A stretch of 64,000 nucleotides of DNA from Alicyclobacillus sp. SO9 (GCF_016406125.1 NZ_CP066339.1:1-64000); one strand, 5' to 3'. Positions 11,365-26,687 are shown, counted from the stretch's first letter. Program-made: numbers and translations. The notes: a model not told the origin generated them from the sequence alone.

Positions 11365-11540
11365 ATTTCTCGCCGCTAATAAAGCGGTTCGACAAAAACC
11401 CTCACATTTTGTAAGCCAAAATGGAAATTTTAGAGGTTTACCGGTTCCTTGAAAACTAAACACACGAAAGAGACGCTTGTGTAAGAAATGAGCTTCGTCT
11501 GTTCTTTGAGAGAAGAGCAGTACAGGATATAAGCAAGACC

Positions 11541-13090
<1,550 letters not shown>

Positions 13091-13405
13091 TGGAGTACTA
13101 GACAGACCGCGAGAGTCTGTCAGAACGCAAGCGTCTCTGAACTAACTGCAAGTCCCGCTGGGAAACTGGAGTTAGTGTGTGTGTTTAGTTTTGAAGGTGC
13201 CCTGCCTGCAGGAATGCAGGGAAGTGTATCTTCAACTTTTGTGTCTTTGGACACAGAGGTGTGTACCTTGACAACCAGATAGCGAGAAGTGAATTTTCCT
13301 GTTCACAAGTAAGAAATGGGTAACTGCACTTCGTTCACAGGGATGTGAATGAAAGTGATAGTATGAAATACCGAAAATCGGGAAGCAGCAATGCGGACCG
13401 AATGT
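13091..13405 (+). other. 16S-23S internal transcribed spacer, no tRNA
   Basis: The 315-bp spacer has no tRNA-like cloverleaf. It contains several hairpins, for example AGACAGACCGCGAGAGTCTGTC from 13100 (arms GACAGAC/GTCTGTC) and CCCTGCCTGCAGGAATGCAGGG around 13200. These are probably RNA processing stems. In B. subtilis the operon at this position carries tRNA-Ile and tRNA-Ala. Confidence 0.85.
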
Positions 13406-16366
<2,961 letters not shown>

Positions 16367-16457
16367 GAGGAACAGGGAAACGACAGACGACTCGCTGTCT
16401 GGGAAGACAGGTATACAAACTACTTGAAGCGCGAAGGTGACTTCAAGGAAGTACATA

Positions 16458-16527
16458 GGGTTGATGCGGTGTCTGCGAAGAAGCGTTCACTTTAGTGCCA
16501 GCGGATGAGCTGACACCGTATGAACCC
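16458..16527 (+). other. Long processing stem in 23S-5S spacer
   Basis: Arms 16458-16473 and 16512-16527 form a 16-bp stem (GGGTTGATGCGGTGTC against GACACCGTATGAACCC) with one mismatch and one G-U pair. It sits directly upstream of mature 5S and is probably an RNase III-type processing substrate. Confidence 0.7.
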
Positions 16528-16529
16528 AG

Positions 16530-16646
16530 TCTGGTGACGAGAGCGGAGGGGCCACACGCGTACCCATCCCGAACACGACCGTTAAGACCTCCAGCGCCGA
16601 TGATACTTGGAGCGCGAGCTCCTGGGAAAGTAGGACATTGCCAGGC
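16530..16646 (+). rRNA. rrf: 5S ribosomal RNA
   Basis: This is a 117-nt 5S RNA beginning TCTGGTGACGA and ending ACATTGCCAGGC. It includes the conserved loop CCATCCCGAACACG. It is the last gene of the rRNA operon. Confidence 0.97.
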
Positions 16647-16665
16647 GAGAGAGCAAGAAGAGAGA

Positions 16666-16697
16666 GGCGTTGCACCCGATGGGGTGCAGCGTCTTTT
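16666..16697 (+). terminator. rRNA operon terminator
   Basis: The arms GGCGTTGCACCC and GGGTGCAGCGTC pair with G-U wobbles around a GATG loop and are followed by TTTT. It begins 20 bases after 5S. Confidence 0.88.
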
Positions 16698-16996
16698 GTA
16701 TGTGACTGCAGGTACAAGTGACGGAATGAACAAGAGAGAAAGAGGAGAAGGAAGATAAACGGGGAAACCCGTTATTTACCGTCTGAAGTTCCTTGAATGC
16801 ATGGAAGCAGAGTTGGTGTTTCGTGAGGGGAGCGATAGAGAGAAGACGACGAGAGCGGATGAAGTGTTTTTGTGTGTGACTGTAGGTACAAGTGGAGGAA
16901 CCGACAAAGAGAGAAAGAGGAGAAGGAAGATAAACGGGGACACCCGTTTATTTACTGTCTGAAGTTCCTGAATGCATGGAAGTAGAGTTGGTGTTT
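16694..16996 (+). repeat. Tandem duplication of a 128-130 bp segment after the rRNA operon
   Basis: Copy 1 (16694-16821) and copy 2 (16867-16996) are about 90 percent identical, with a period near 174 bp. Each holds a small hairpin, AACGGG-GAAA-CCCGTT or AAACGGG-GACA-CCCGTTT, followed by ATTTA and the shared text GAATGCATGGAAG. The hairpins look like back-up terminators. The rest is of unknown meaning. Confidence 0.8.
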
Positions 16997-17156
16997 ATGG
17001 CGGAATTGTGTCTGCTTGAGGGCAAAAGAGGGGGGGCAGTGCCAAAACATGGTCCCTGGCGACGTTGTGTTCACAAGGCGGACACAAACAGCCCGTTGAC
17101 ATGCCTCAGATGTGGCGGAACTGTGTCCAAAGACCCGATGAGGGGGAGGGGTGCAG

Positions 17157-17348
17157 AAAATAGAGATCCCACAAGTGCTTATTTGGAACATGCCTATCGC
17201 CGAGTACAAAATAAGCTCCTGAGAAGTGCTTAAGGGCCGGAAAACCAACGAAAATGGGGTCTGAACAGCAAATAAGCTCGTCTGAAGCGCTTATTTGCTC
17301 CATTGGGCCTCCGATGCGGCGAATAAGCGCTTCTCGGATCTCTATTTG
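17157..17348 (-). repeat. Type A palindrome ladder, single unit
   Basis: Four 27-29 bp imperfect palindromes occupy 17157-17184, 17208-17234, 17269-17297 and 17321-17348, with centres spaced about 50, 62 and 52 bp. The clearest has arms AAATAAGC and GCTTATTT. Half-sites alternate between AATAAGC(T/G)C and GATC(T/G)CTATT. On the plus strand the ladder is followed by a C-rich tract (17350-17520). In the orientation of the 48-kb copies the unit is therefore inverted. It lies between the rRNA operon and the 3' end of yaaC. Confidence 0.75.
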
Positions 17349-17549
17349 CCCTGGCGCCGACAGCTGGCCCCCGGTTGGATGCCCATGCGCCGACAGCCGG
17401 AGCCCCCGGGGCCGACAGTCGCAGCCCCCGGGCGCATTCCTGTGCTGCGCTGCCCCCTGCGCCCGTGCGATTGTTCCCGAGCCCCCATCCCTTTGGGCCC
17501 GGTTGCCCCGCTGCTCGCAGGAGGCGATGTTTCTCCAAGCTCTCTCTTC

Positions 17550-18968
17550 TTAGTCGTTGACTATGCGGCCGTCCGCAATCCATTCGATGGATTGGGGAGT
17601 AATAGGAATGTCAAGGCGCACGATGGGTCGGGGACAGGGGAGTCTTAAATACTCACGCACTAAAAGTGCATCCTGTTCATTATTCCAGTGAATGATGTCA
17701 GACCATTCCGTTGCGGAGTATCTGCTCAGCGCAGAAAGGCAGAAGAGTAATCCGTATTGTACGAGATAAACGGGATAGGCGGGTTCGTCTACGAGATAGT
17801 CTACTCCGTCGTAAGAGTTGAACCACGGATGATTCGGAGTTGGCAATGGGATATTTAGATAACCTTTCCGATTTGCTTCAGATGATACTAACAGGCTTGA
17901 ATTTGCTCCAGGTGGGGCACTGCTGGCTGGTTCATGTCCTTGCACGTATCTAGAATCGTGAGCTCGCTCAACTTGTCCCATCATAGTGGATGAGCCGGTG
18001 TTTGCATCCTGGGGAATTTCCGTGCCTACATGGTTTACGGGACCTGCATTTAGATACGCTTGCTTCCATTCATCGACGGTCATGCCCTGGTTTGAAGCAA
18101 TTCGACGAGAGACCCATGCTCTACTTCTTTGAGCCGTGATACGAACTGGGGGAGTGCCAGTCGAGCGTGCTCTTTGCGTTTTTTGCACACCATTCGAAGA
18201 CGCAGTTTTGTCCACAGTGGCTGCGTGGGACGCAGACTCCCCTAAATCATCGATTTGTGTGAGAGACTCCGTTGTCTCTTCATTGGTATCCAGGTGCTTG
18301 TCCATGGATTCCATAGGGTCCGTCTGATCGCGCTGGACTTGTGCTGTCTGACCTTGTGCCATCTGATCTTGTGTCTTTGACTGACGTACCTCTACATGCA
18401 CCGATTCTGGTGGACCCATTGTTGGCATTTGACTGGAATTTGTATATAGAGGGTATGCGTGTTCCAAGTGATCGTAAAATTGCCCCAAAATGCCCGATAA
18501 TTGTGGGAGTGAGCCAATCAAATCTCCGACAAGAAGCTTTTCAGGCAGAGGTTTTTGAGAGAATAAGTGATGAAATGACTGGATGATGCCTTCCTTATGT
18601 ACAGTGAGTTTCTCCAATGGCCATCGATACCCACTGCGCTTGATGCGTCGAACAGAGAGTCCGTGTTGGAGAACACTGGTTGAGGACGGGAAGTCCAACT
18701 GAAAGAGGTATAACAGTGTTTTCACTGTATGCAGCATTTGGTAGTACCTTACGACGGGCTTTACTTCCATGGGTGCAGAATCCGCTGCCGCTGCGTAGGC
18801 AACTGCCTGCCTGGCGTAACTGGCTACATTTTCAGAGGCTCTGTACAATATGCCCGCATGGGGACTTCCATTGCCATTCTTGTCGGGATGATCCCTATGA
18901 ATTTTTCTCATCAATCGAAGCGCATACGCTTCACTCTGCAGTTGTCTCATGCCTACATGGTTGAGCAT
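17550..18968 (-). CDS. yaaC: YaaC-like protein with long low-complexity insertion
   Basis: The 472-residue protein resembles Bacillus YaaC, a protein of unknown function encoded between the rRNA operon and guaB. The N-terminal part (about 40-165) and the C-terminal part (about 365-472, with the hydrophobic segment VQYGLLFCLSALSRY) look conserved. YaaC is normally about 315 residues. The extra length is a Gln/Thr/Ser/Asp-rich segment (about 185-335) that looks disordered. It is transcribed against guaB, as in Bacillus. The start is uncertain because no good ribosome-binding site is visible; a second Met lies six codons in. Confidence 0.8.
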   Translation of the reverse strand: MLNHVGMRQLQSEAYALRLMRKIHRDHPDKNGNGSPHAGILYRASENVASYARQAVAYAAAADSAPMEVKPVVRYYQMLHTVKTLLYLFQLDFPSSTSVLQHGLSVRRIKRSGYRWPLEKLTVHKEGIIQSFHHLFSQKPLPEKLLVGDLIGSLPQLSGILGQFYDHLEHAYPLYTNSSQMPTMGPPESVHVEVRQSKTQDQMAQGQTAQVQRDQTDPMESMDKHLDTNEETTESLTQIDDLGESASHAATVDKTASSNGVQKTQRARSTGTPPVRITAQRSRAWVSRRIASNQGMTVDEWKQAYLNAGPVNHVGTEIPQDANTGSSTMMGQVERAHDSRYVQGHEPASSAPPGANSSLLVSSEANRKGYLNIPLPTPNHPWFNSYDGVDYLVDEPAYPVYLVQYGLLFCLSALSRYSATEWSDIIHWNNEQDALLVREYLRLPCPRPIVRLDIPITPQSIEWIADGRIVND

Positions 18969-19107
18969 TGAAATCTACACATCCCAATTCTCAAAAGTGA
19001 ACAGCCTCATTTCAAGCAACCGGCCCCAATTAAAAGTGCATAGCTTAAAGGCCATTGAATTTGTACAACTGGCCTGTGTCTGGATGGCCGCGTACTTCCT
19101 AGAATCA

Positions 19108-19193
19108 CACATGCTTAGGTCAGACAGCGTTAGTCCATATCTTTATGCCACACATGCTTAGGTCAGACAGCGTTAGTCCACATCTTTATGTCA
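19108..19193 (+). repeat. 43-bp direct repeat upstream of guaB
   Basis: Two nearly identical 43-bp copies (19108-19150 and 19151-19193, three differences) share CACATGCTTAGGTCAGACAG. A degenerate third copy runs to about 19235. They fill the divergent spacer between yaaC and guaB. Confidence 0.8.
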
Positions 19194-19289
19194 TACACGC
19201 TTATGTCACACGCCCTAGTCCACACAGCGTTAGTCTACACCGGTCCCATGACAGGTCCCGCTTGTGTCGAAACTGGGTTCAATTTGTCG

Positions 19290-19318
19290 TTGACACGTCT
19301 ATAGGCGGTTGCTATACT
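19290..19318 (+). promoter_or_regulatory. guaB promoter
   Basis: TTGACA at 19290-19295 and TATACT at 19313-19318 are separated by 17 bp. This is a near-perfect vegetative promoter 75 bases before the guaB start. Confidence 0.85.
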
Positions 19319-19365
19319 ACGCAATAATATCCACGGGAGAGCCGGATACTATACCTTGTAGCTAG

Positions 19366-20862
<1,497 letters not shown>

Positions 20863-20875
20863 TCCAAAGCACTAT

Positions 20876-20900
20876 GGCTCTCGCTTTTTAGGCGGGAGCC
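20876..20900. terminator. guaB hairpin terminator
   Basis: The arms GGCTCTCGC and GGCGGGAGCC pair around a T-rich loop, starting 14 bases after the guaB stop. There is no T-run after the stem, so termination strength is uncertain. Confidence 0.55.
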
Positions 20901-21122
20901 AAATCTCCAGTTGATTCCACCTCTATGAGATAGTTTCGTATGATATACTAGATTCGTTTATAGCATGCCTAGTATCCGTGCTAGCAGTGTCTACCACTGT
21001 CAATGGCAGGTGCTTACCTGCTTCATCTGCCGAAGATACATCCCCGGTTTCCGGTTTCTTGGTCTGGTGAGGCATCTTCTTTCACACAAACCCAAAACAC
21101 AACAAAACCTCAGGAGGAAACA

Positions 21123-22316
21123 ATGTCCAGACTACTTCGTTCCATTATTGTCGCCGTTATTGTCTTGGCAATTGTCGTCGTCGGGATTGTACAACTCACC
21201 CGACCGATTCCGCCCGTCGCAATGAAAACCAATGTGAAGCAAGTAAGTATACCCGGCAAATTGTCGCCTGTGTTCCCAAGTCAGGGTGAAGCGGCTATCG
21301 GCGAAGAAAGTTTGGGTGTTATCCAAGAGACCAAGTCGGAACAACCAGTTCCCATCGCCAGTCTTACAAAGATGATGACAGCTTATTTATTGCTTCAAGC
21401 AAAGCCGCTAAAAGTCGGCGAAAATGGTCCTACAACGACCATCACGCAGCATGATGTGCAGGTGTACAACAAAGATGTTGCAAACGGGGATTCAGTTTTA
21501 AAAGTGCAGGTTGGAGAAAAGCTGACGGAACGGCAATTGCTTGAAGGTCTGCTGCTGCCGTCAGGTGACAACATCGCTACGTTGATTGGAGAACAGCTTT
21601 CCGGAAGTCTGTCGAAGTTTGTTGCGAAAATGAATGCTACAGCCAAGTCGCTGGGCATGACAAATACGCATTATACGGATGCAAGCGGTGTGAGTCCTGC
21701 GACGGTGAGTACAGCCCACGATCAGATTCTGATTGCTCAGCAGGACATGAAAAATCCGGTGTTCAGAAAAATTGTGGCCATGCCGCAAGCTACGTTCCCT
21801 GTTGCTGGTGTGCAGTACAACGTAGACTACATGCTGGGTAAGAACGGCATTACGGGTATCAAGACGGGCAGCACGAATCAAGCCGGCGGCTGCTTTGTTT
21901 CATCCATGCCCATCACGGTTAAGGGCCAACAGCATATTTTAATAGGTGCCGTTCTGGGACAGAAGACTTACAGATCGTTGCGCAGTGCCTTCAACAACAA
22001 CGTGAAAATGCTTGACTCGGTCAAGTCGAAGTTTGAGAACTATACGATTCACAATCCGAGCCAGGGTTTTGCAAAATTGACCACTGCCTGGAAGCAAAGT
22101 GCCAGCCTTAAAATGGCCAAACCCCTCACTGTGTTTGGTTATCCCGGCATGCCTGTGAAATTCGGATATGACCTGCATTCCAAACAAGTACCAATGAAAG
22201 CAGGCAGTTCTCCAGCGAAAATGACGGTGCAAACGGGAGATGTGACACAGACAATTCCGCTACAGACGTCAGCGGCAATTACTAAGCCAAAGTTGCTCTG
22301 GAAACTGCGTCGCTAG
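21123..22316 (+). CDS. dacA: D-alanyl-D-alanine carboxypeptidase (penicillin-binding protein 5 type)
   Basis: This low-molecular-weight PBP trims the terminal D-Ala of peptidoglycan stem peptides. The 397-residue product has an N-terminal membrane segment (about 7-24), the active-site SLTK (Ser80, Lys83), SGDN (147-150) in the SxN position and KTGS (247-250). The C-terminal part is a beta-rich PBP5-type domain. The ATG at 21123 follows AGGAGGAAAC. The gene lies between guaB and pdxS as in Bacillus. SGD in place of the usual SxN triad, with Asn one position later, is a variant seen in other PBPs. Confidence 0.93.
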   Translation: MSRLLRSIIVAVIVLAIVVVGIVQLTRPIPPVAMKTNVKQVSIPGKLSPVFPSQGEAAIGEESLGVIQETKSEQPVPIASLTKMMTAYLLLQAKPLKVGENGPTTTITQHDVQVYNKDVANGDSVLKVQVGEKLTERQLLEGLLLPSGDNIATLIGEQLSGSLSKFVAKMNATAKSLGMTNTHYTDASGVSPATVSTAHDQILIAQQDMKNPVFRKIVAMPQATFPVAGVQYNVDYMLGKNGITGIKTGSTNQAGGCFVSSMPITVKGQQHILIGAVLGQKTYRSLRSAFNNNVKMLDSVKSKFENYTIHNPSQGFAKLTTAWKQSASLKMAKPLTVFGYPGMPVKFGYDLHSKQVPMKAGSSPAKMTVQTGDVTQTIPLQTSAAITKPKLLWKLRR

Positions 22317-22396
22317 GTCACGTCATCACGGAGATGAACACACCTATTTTGCAAGGGTATGTGGTAAACACGCTTTAGGATCAAACGGCTAGTTAG

Positions 22397-22430
22397 TTAG
22401 AGTCCCGGTAGGTTGCTACCGGGGCTCTAA
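22397..22430. terminator. Strong hairpin downstream of dacA
   Basis: The 15-bp arms TTAGAGTCCCGGTAG and CTACCGGGGCTCTAA enclose a GTTG loop. It lacks a U-tract, so it may be a processing or attenuation element as well as a terminator. Confidence 0.6.
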
Positions 22431-22482
22431 TGTACTAATGTATGAATAGAACCGAACCCTACAATTGAGGGGTGGAAATATA

Positions 22483-22602
22483 ATGTCGTCGTGGATCATG
22501 ATTGCAATGATAGTTGTGAATTCCATATTAGTGATTTTGTTTCTTGGGGGCGCGTTTTTCATGACACGTGCTTTTCTGCGCAAAATGAAAAACAACTCAT
22601 AA
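22483..22602 (+). CDS. Predicted 39-residue membrane peptide upstream of pdxS
   Basis: The ATG-started frame has GAGGGGTGG (22468-22476) as a ribosome-binding site. It encodes a hydrophobic helix (WIMIAMIVVNSILVILFLGG) followed by the basic tail RAFLRKMKNNS. The layout is convincing for a small single-pass membrane protein of unknown function. It ends 48 bases before pdxS and may be co-transcribed with it. Confidence 0.6.
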   Translation: MSSWIMIAMIVVNSILVILFLGGAFFMTRAFLRKMKNNS

Positions 22603-22650
22603 GGAACCTGAAAATGTCCAGATAACTGGCGACCAAGGGGGAACAAGAGA

Positions 22651-23535
22651 ATGGCAAAGACAGGTACTGAAGTAGTAAAGCGCGGTATGGCCGAAATGCA
22701 AAAAGGCGGCGTCATCATGGATGTAGTTTCAGCCGAGCAGGCGAAGATTGCTGAAGCGGCAGGAGCGGTGGCGGTCATGGCGCTGGAGCGTGTTCCTTCA
22801 GATATTCGAGCCGCCGGCGGAGTAGCACGCATGGCGGATCCTACCATTGTGGAATCTGTAATGAATGCAGTTTCGGTTCCGGTTATGGCTAAATGCCGTA
22901 TTGGGCACATTGTGGAGGCACGCATTCTTGAGTCTCTTGGTGTAGACTACATCGACGAAAGTGAAGTCTTAACGCCGGCAGACGACCGATTCCATATCAA
23001 CAAGCGCGATTACACCGTGCCTTTTGTGTGTGGAGCACGCAACCTTGGTGAGGCACTGCGGCGCATTGCCGAAGGTGCATCTATGATTAGGACGAAAGGT
23101 GAACCGGGAACGGGCAACATTGTTGAAGCTGTAACCCACCAGCGTATGATGCAGGCAGAAATCCGCAAGGTGCAGAATATGTCAGAGGATGAACTGATTG
23201 CGGAAGCCAAGAACATTGGTGCCCCGTACGAACTGTTGCTCGAAGTCCATCGTCAAGGCAGCCTTCCTGTCGTCAATTTTGCAGCAGGAGGCGTCGCGAC
23301 GCCTGCTGATGCAGCACTCATGATGCAACTAGGCTCCGATGGTGTCTTTGTCGGATCCGGTATCTTCAAGTCCGAAGACCCCGAGAAGTTCGGTCGGGCT
23401 GTCGTCCGTGCTACCACGCACTATGAGGATTACGAGTTGATTGCAGAACTGTCCAAGGGTCTTGGAACACCCATGAAGGGCATTGATTTGAGTACACTGA
23501 AGGCTGAAGAGAGGATGGCTTCTCGCGGCTGGTAA
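22651..23535 (+). CDS. pdxS: Pyridoxal 5'-phosphate synthase subunit PdxS
   Basis: PdxS condenses ribose 5-phosphate, glyceraldehyde 3-phosphate and ammonia from PdxT to form pyridoxal 5'-phosphate. The 294-residue barrel protein shows the substrate Schiff-base lysine region VMAKCRIGH (Lys81), the second lysine in [10 protein letters not shown] (Lys149) and [22 protein letters not shown] lies upstream of the ATG. It is followed 70 bases later by its partner pdxT. Confidence 0.98.
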   Translation: MAKTGTEVVKRGMAEMQKGGVIMDVVSAEQAKIAEAAGAVAVMALERVPSDIRAAGGVARMADPTIVESVMNAVSVPVMAKCRIGHIVEARILESLGVDYIDESEVLTPADDRFHINKRDYTVPFVCGARNLGEALRRIAEGASMIRTKGEPGTGNIVEAVTHQRMMQAEIRKVQNMSEDELIAEAKNIGAPYELLLEVHRQGSLPVVNFAAGGVATPADAALMMQLGSDGVFVGSGIFKSEDPEKFGRAVVRATTHYEDYELIAELSKGLGTPMKGIDLSTLKAEERMASRGW

Positions 23536-23605
23536 GACCACTGCGGGTGTGCTTGAAATTGGGTTATTAGACTCTTTCAGATTTGGAAGGTAAGGAAGAC
23601 AACTT

Positions 23606-24196
23606 ATGAAAATTGGAGTACTGGCTCTGCAAGGGGCATTTCGTGAACATGTTAAGTTGCTTGAGTCCCTGGGTGCCGATGCGCCACTGGTGAAACGGGA
23701 TTTTCACTTGGAGGGGCTCGACGGTTTGGTAATACCGGGGGGAGAAAGCACCACCATTGGACGACTCCTCCGGGAATACAATCTGATGGAACCAATCCGA
23801 GAACGGGCAAGTCAGGGTTTTCCGTTGTTTGGTACATGTGCCGGGATGATTGTGCTGGCAAATCAAATTGAAGGGGCAGAAGAGCCCCATTTGGCTGTCA
23901 TGAATATGAAGGTAAACCGAAATTCATTTGGCCGGCAAAGAGAGAGCTTTGAGGCAGACTTGGAAATTCCGGTGATTGGTTCCGAGCCATTTCCAGCAGT
24001 CTTTATTCGGGCTCCACACGTGGTCGAAGTTGGCGAACATGTGGAGGTACTGTGCTGTTACAACGACAGGATGGTAGCTGTGCAAGAGGGGAATTTGCTT
24101 GCTCTGTCTTTTCATCCTGAACTCACCGGAGATGCTCGGCTGCATCGGCACTTCCTGACAATGGTGGAAAGTGCACAGGTAAGTTCAGCGAAATAG
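23606..24196 (+). CDS. pdxT: Pyridoxal 5'-phosphate synthase glutaminase subunit PdxT
   Basis: PdxT hydrolyses glutamine and channels ammonia to PdxS. The 196-residue class I glutaminase has GGEST (45-49), the nucleophile Cys78 in FGTCAGM, and the His170/Glu172 pair in FHPEL. The ATG follows GGAAGG. It forms an operon with pdxS that ends at the hairpin starting at 24279. Confidence 0.98.
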   Translation: MKIGVLALQGAFREHVKLLESLGADAPLVKRDFHLEGLDGLVIPGGESTTIGRLLREYNLMEPIRERASQGFPLFGTCAGMIVLANQIEGAEEPHLAVMNMKVNRNSFGRQRESFEADLEIPVIGSEPFPAVFIRAPHVVEVGEHVEVLCCYNDRMVAVQEGNLLALSFHPELTGDARLHRHFLTMVESAQVSSAK

Positions 24197-24278
24197 TCCT
24201 GTAAGCTAGGTGCTCAGGACGTCTTAAGGGGTGGACACCGTCACACTAGTACTGTGTCTCCTGCAACCGGTGAAATTG

Positions 24279-24321
24279 AGGGTGAAATTGACTCTTCAGT
24301 CAGTTTTCACCCTTATCTTTT
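24279..24321 (+). terminator. pdxST operon terminator
   Basis: The arms AGGGTGAAATTGACT and AGTCAGTTTTCACCCT enclose CTTC and are followed by TATCTTTT. This is a strong intrinsic terminator 83 bases after pdxT. The remaining spacer up to serS (24322-24552) shows no T-box, riboswitch or gene that I can support. Confidence 0.88.
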
Positions 24322-24552
24322 ACATTGATACATATGTGTATTTGGCTACATACATTTGAGTCTGGTTGCCGAGCAGTCTGCATCAGTTGCCTGTCTACCC
24401 TCCATTTGGTATTCTCGAACCAATATACTTGCAGCGTTATACTTGCATCGTTGGCAGTACCTTGAAGGGGACGCTACCCTTATCCATCCGATGGTGCTGG
24501 TTTTCATTAAACAAACCGTTTTTTCGGACTTAACGCAGAAAGGTTGAGTGTG

Positions 24553-25836
24553 ATGCTGGACATTCGTGCCGTACGACAGGATCCCCAGGTATACCGTGAA
24601 GGTTTGAAGCGTAAACACGCTGATGCCAAAGTGATTGACGAGCTGTTGCAGATTGACGAGTCTTGGCGTCAAAGCTTGGCAGAAGTAGAACGCCTGAAGA
24701 GTCTTCGCAACAAGGCATCAGAAAACATTGCAGCTAAAAAGAAGAACAAGGAAGACGCTTCTGGGGATATCGACGAGATGCGCCAGGTATCCGCCAAGAT
24801 TAAAGAACTTGATGAAGCGGTCCGCCGCTTTGACGAGAAACAGAAGGAACTGTTGTACACGATTCCCAATCTGCCTCACGAGTCTGTACCTAACGGTGAA
24901 AGTGAAGACGACAATGTCCCTTTGCAGTATTGGGGGGAGTTGCCGAAATTTGCATATACGCCTAAAGCACACTGGGATTTGGCCCAGGAACTGGGGATTG
25001 TGGATTTTGAGCGTGCGGTGAAAATTACGGGATCGCGGTTTGTTTTATACAAGGGACTGGGAGCGAAATTGGAGCGAGCCCTGGCCAGCTTTATGTTGGA
25101 TTTCCAAGTTGAACAACGGGGTTATACGGAAATGTTCCCAGCTTTTATTGCCAATGAGGAAAGCCTTGTAGGGACAGGCAACTTGCCGAAATTTGGTGAG
25201 GATATGTTCAAACTTGAGGGGCTTCCCTATTACCTCATTCCAACAGCAGAAGTACCTTTGACCAACTACTACCGTGATGAAATTCTCGATGCTGACCAAG
25301 TGCCCGTAAAGTTTGCAGGGTATAGCGCGTCGTTCAGGTCAGAAGCGGGATCGGCTGGGAAAGATACCCGCGGACTCATACGGTTGCATCAGTTCCAGAA
25401 GGTTGAGTTGGTTAAGCTGGTCAGACCGGAGGATTCCTACACCGAACTGGAGACCCTTGTGGAAGACTGTGCCGCAGTGCTCAAGGCTTTAGAGATTCCG
25501 TACAGAGTCATTGAAATATGCACGGCCGATCTCGGTTTTAAAGAGTCCAAAAAATACGATTTGGAGCTTTGGATGCCTGCCTCCGAGACCTACCGTGAAG
25601 TAAGTTCCTGCTCTAATTTTGAGGATTTTCAGGCGCGCAGAGCTAATCTCAGATTCCGTCGGGAAGAAACATCAAAGCCTGAGTTTTTGCATACTTTGAA
25701 CGGATCGGGATTGGCAGTGGGCCGCACTTTGGCCGCTATCCTGGAAAATGGCCAGCAGCCGGACGGCAGCGTCAAACTGCCTCAGGCACTTGTTCCTTAC
25801 ATGGGAACTGATGTGATAGAGAAAGGGCAGTTCTAA
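24553..25836 (+). CDS. serS: Seryl-tRNA synthetase
   Basis: SerS charges tRNA-Ser with serine. The 427-residue class II synthetase has the long N-terminal coiled-coil arm (about 28-105), motif 2 (around [21 protein letters not shown]) and motif 3 ([17 protein letters not shown]). I start at ATG 24553 (MLDIRAV) because family members begin there and AGGTTGAG is properly spaced. A TTG at 24544 would add three residues. The stop overlaps the next ATG by one base. Confidence 0.98.
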   Translation: MLDIRAVRQDPQVYREGLKRKHADAKVIDELLQIDESWRQSLAEVERLKSLRNKASENIAAKKKNKEDASGDIDEMRQVSAKIKELDEAVRRFDEKQKELLYTIPNLPHESVPNGESEDDNVPLQYWGELPKFAYTPKAHWDLAQELGIVDFERAVKITGSRFVLYKGLGAKLERALASFMLDFQVEQRGYTEMFPAFIANEESLVGTGNLPKFGEDMFKLEGLPYYLIPTAEVPLTNYYRDEILDADQVPVKFAGYSASFRSEAGSAGKDTRGLIRLHQFQKVELVKLVRPEDSYTELETLVEDCAAVLKALEIPYRVIEICTADLGFKESKKYDLELWMPASETYREVSSCSNFEDFQARRANLRFRREETSKPEFLHTLNGSGLAVGRTLAAILENGQQPDGSVKLPQALVPYMGTDVIEKGQF

Positions 25837-26096
25837 TGCATATCCTCTGGAACACTGTCTTTGTGCTGGTTGTGTTGGGGTTTATTGTTGGCATTCCGAT
25901 TCAACATCGAGCTTTGAATAAGATTGCATTTGGCAGATCCATGTTCATCACCATCTCGGCCATCTTGATGGGACTCTTTATTGGACTGTATCCGTCGATT
26001 GCTGCCACGATTGTTTCCCTTGTGCTGATTCTTATTGGAGCAGGATTCATGGCACTGATGAGTCTCAAGTCCTATCAACATCTAAAACGCCGTTAA
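25836..26096 (+). CDS. Small membrane protein, unknown function
   Basis: The 86-residue protein has two to three hydrophobic segments (about 5-23, 36-54, 57-77) and a basic C-terminus (HLKRR). Its ATG shares a base with the serS stop (TAATG), so it is translationally coupled to serS. I recognise no family. The coupling and clean membrane topology support a real gene. Confidence 0.7.
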   Translation: MHILWNTVFVLVVLGFIVGIPIQHRALNKIAFGRSMFITISAILMGLFIGLYPSIAATIVSLVLILIGAGFMALMSLKSYQHLKRR

Positions 26097-26168
26097 CCCC
26101 TGAGTGAGGAACCAGGAACAGATCTGGCGGTGGAATGTATCTAGACGGTGAAGGAGGGCCACGACAGC

Positions 26169-26687
26169 GTGCGCATATCGAAAATGAGTTTTGATTTGGA
26201 AGCCAAGGATATTAACTCCATGATTCACGAGTTTGCGCCAGAGGCGAACCTGTGGGTGGAAGCGATTGACCAGTACGGTGTTCGCGGTCATCTGAAACTG
26301 CTGTTTTGGAATGTGGACTTTGTTGCCGTTCCTTACAGCACGGACCGGGACGAGATTAACATTCAAATTACGGCGCATAAACTGGTAACCATTCCGCCGG
26401 CCATTATTCAGAGGCAGCTGCAAGAGGCGATTAAGGATGCCCCTGAAGGAATCGATGTTCTCTCACAGATGCTTCGCGTGAAAATCACCTCGCTTCTGCG
26501 ACCCTTTGGGCTGTCTCTGGAGGTAGACGAACTGCAGCCCTATGATGGATTTGTTCGAATTGGATTGTCAGGGGTTGAACTGCAAAATCTGGCAAGTATC
26601 TTTGCCGCCAGCGGAGCACGCGGAACCACGGCTGCTGCACGCGATGCAGGTACCTCGGAATCGATGGAATCCAGCGATTTACGCTGA
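26169..26687 (+). CDS. Conserved-looking protein of unknown function
   Basis: This is a soluble protein of about 172 residues. The GTG at 26169 is chosen because GAAGGAGGG lies 10 bases upstream; an earlier in-frame GTG at 26148 lies before that site. The protein is mixed alpha/beta, with repeated hydrophobic strands (HLKLLFWNVDFVAVPY, INIQITAHKLVTIPP), and ends in an Ala/Ser/Gly-rich tail that is probably disordered. I do not recognise a family. It lies between serS and a class V aminotransferase on the same strand. Confidence 0.7.
   Translation: MRISKMSFDLEAKDINSMIHEFAPEANLWVEAIDQYGVRGHLKLLFWNVDFVAVPYSTDRDEINIQITAHKLVTIPPAIIQRQLQEAIKDAPEGIDVLSQMLRVKITSLLRPFGLSLEVDELQPYDGFVRIGLSGVELQNLASIFAASGARGTTAAARDAGTSESMESSDLR

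Noticed and set aside
13091-13405. tRNA-Ile or tRNA-Ala in the 16S-23S spacer
   Set aside because: I looked for a cloverleaf, GTTCGAATC-type T-arms and CCA ends and found none.
24226-24321. T-box leader for serS (GGGGTGGACACCG resembles a T-box core, followed by a terminator)
   Set aside because: Only about 30 bases separate it from the pdxT stop, so no stem I or specifier loop fits. The terminator is 230 bases before serS and better explained as the pdxST end.
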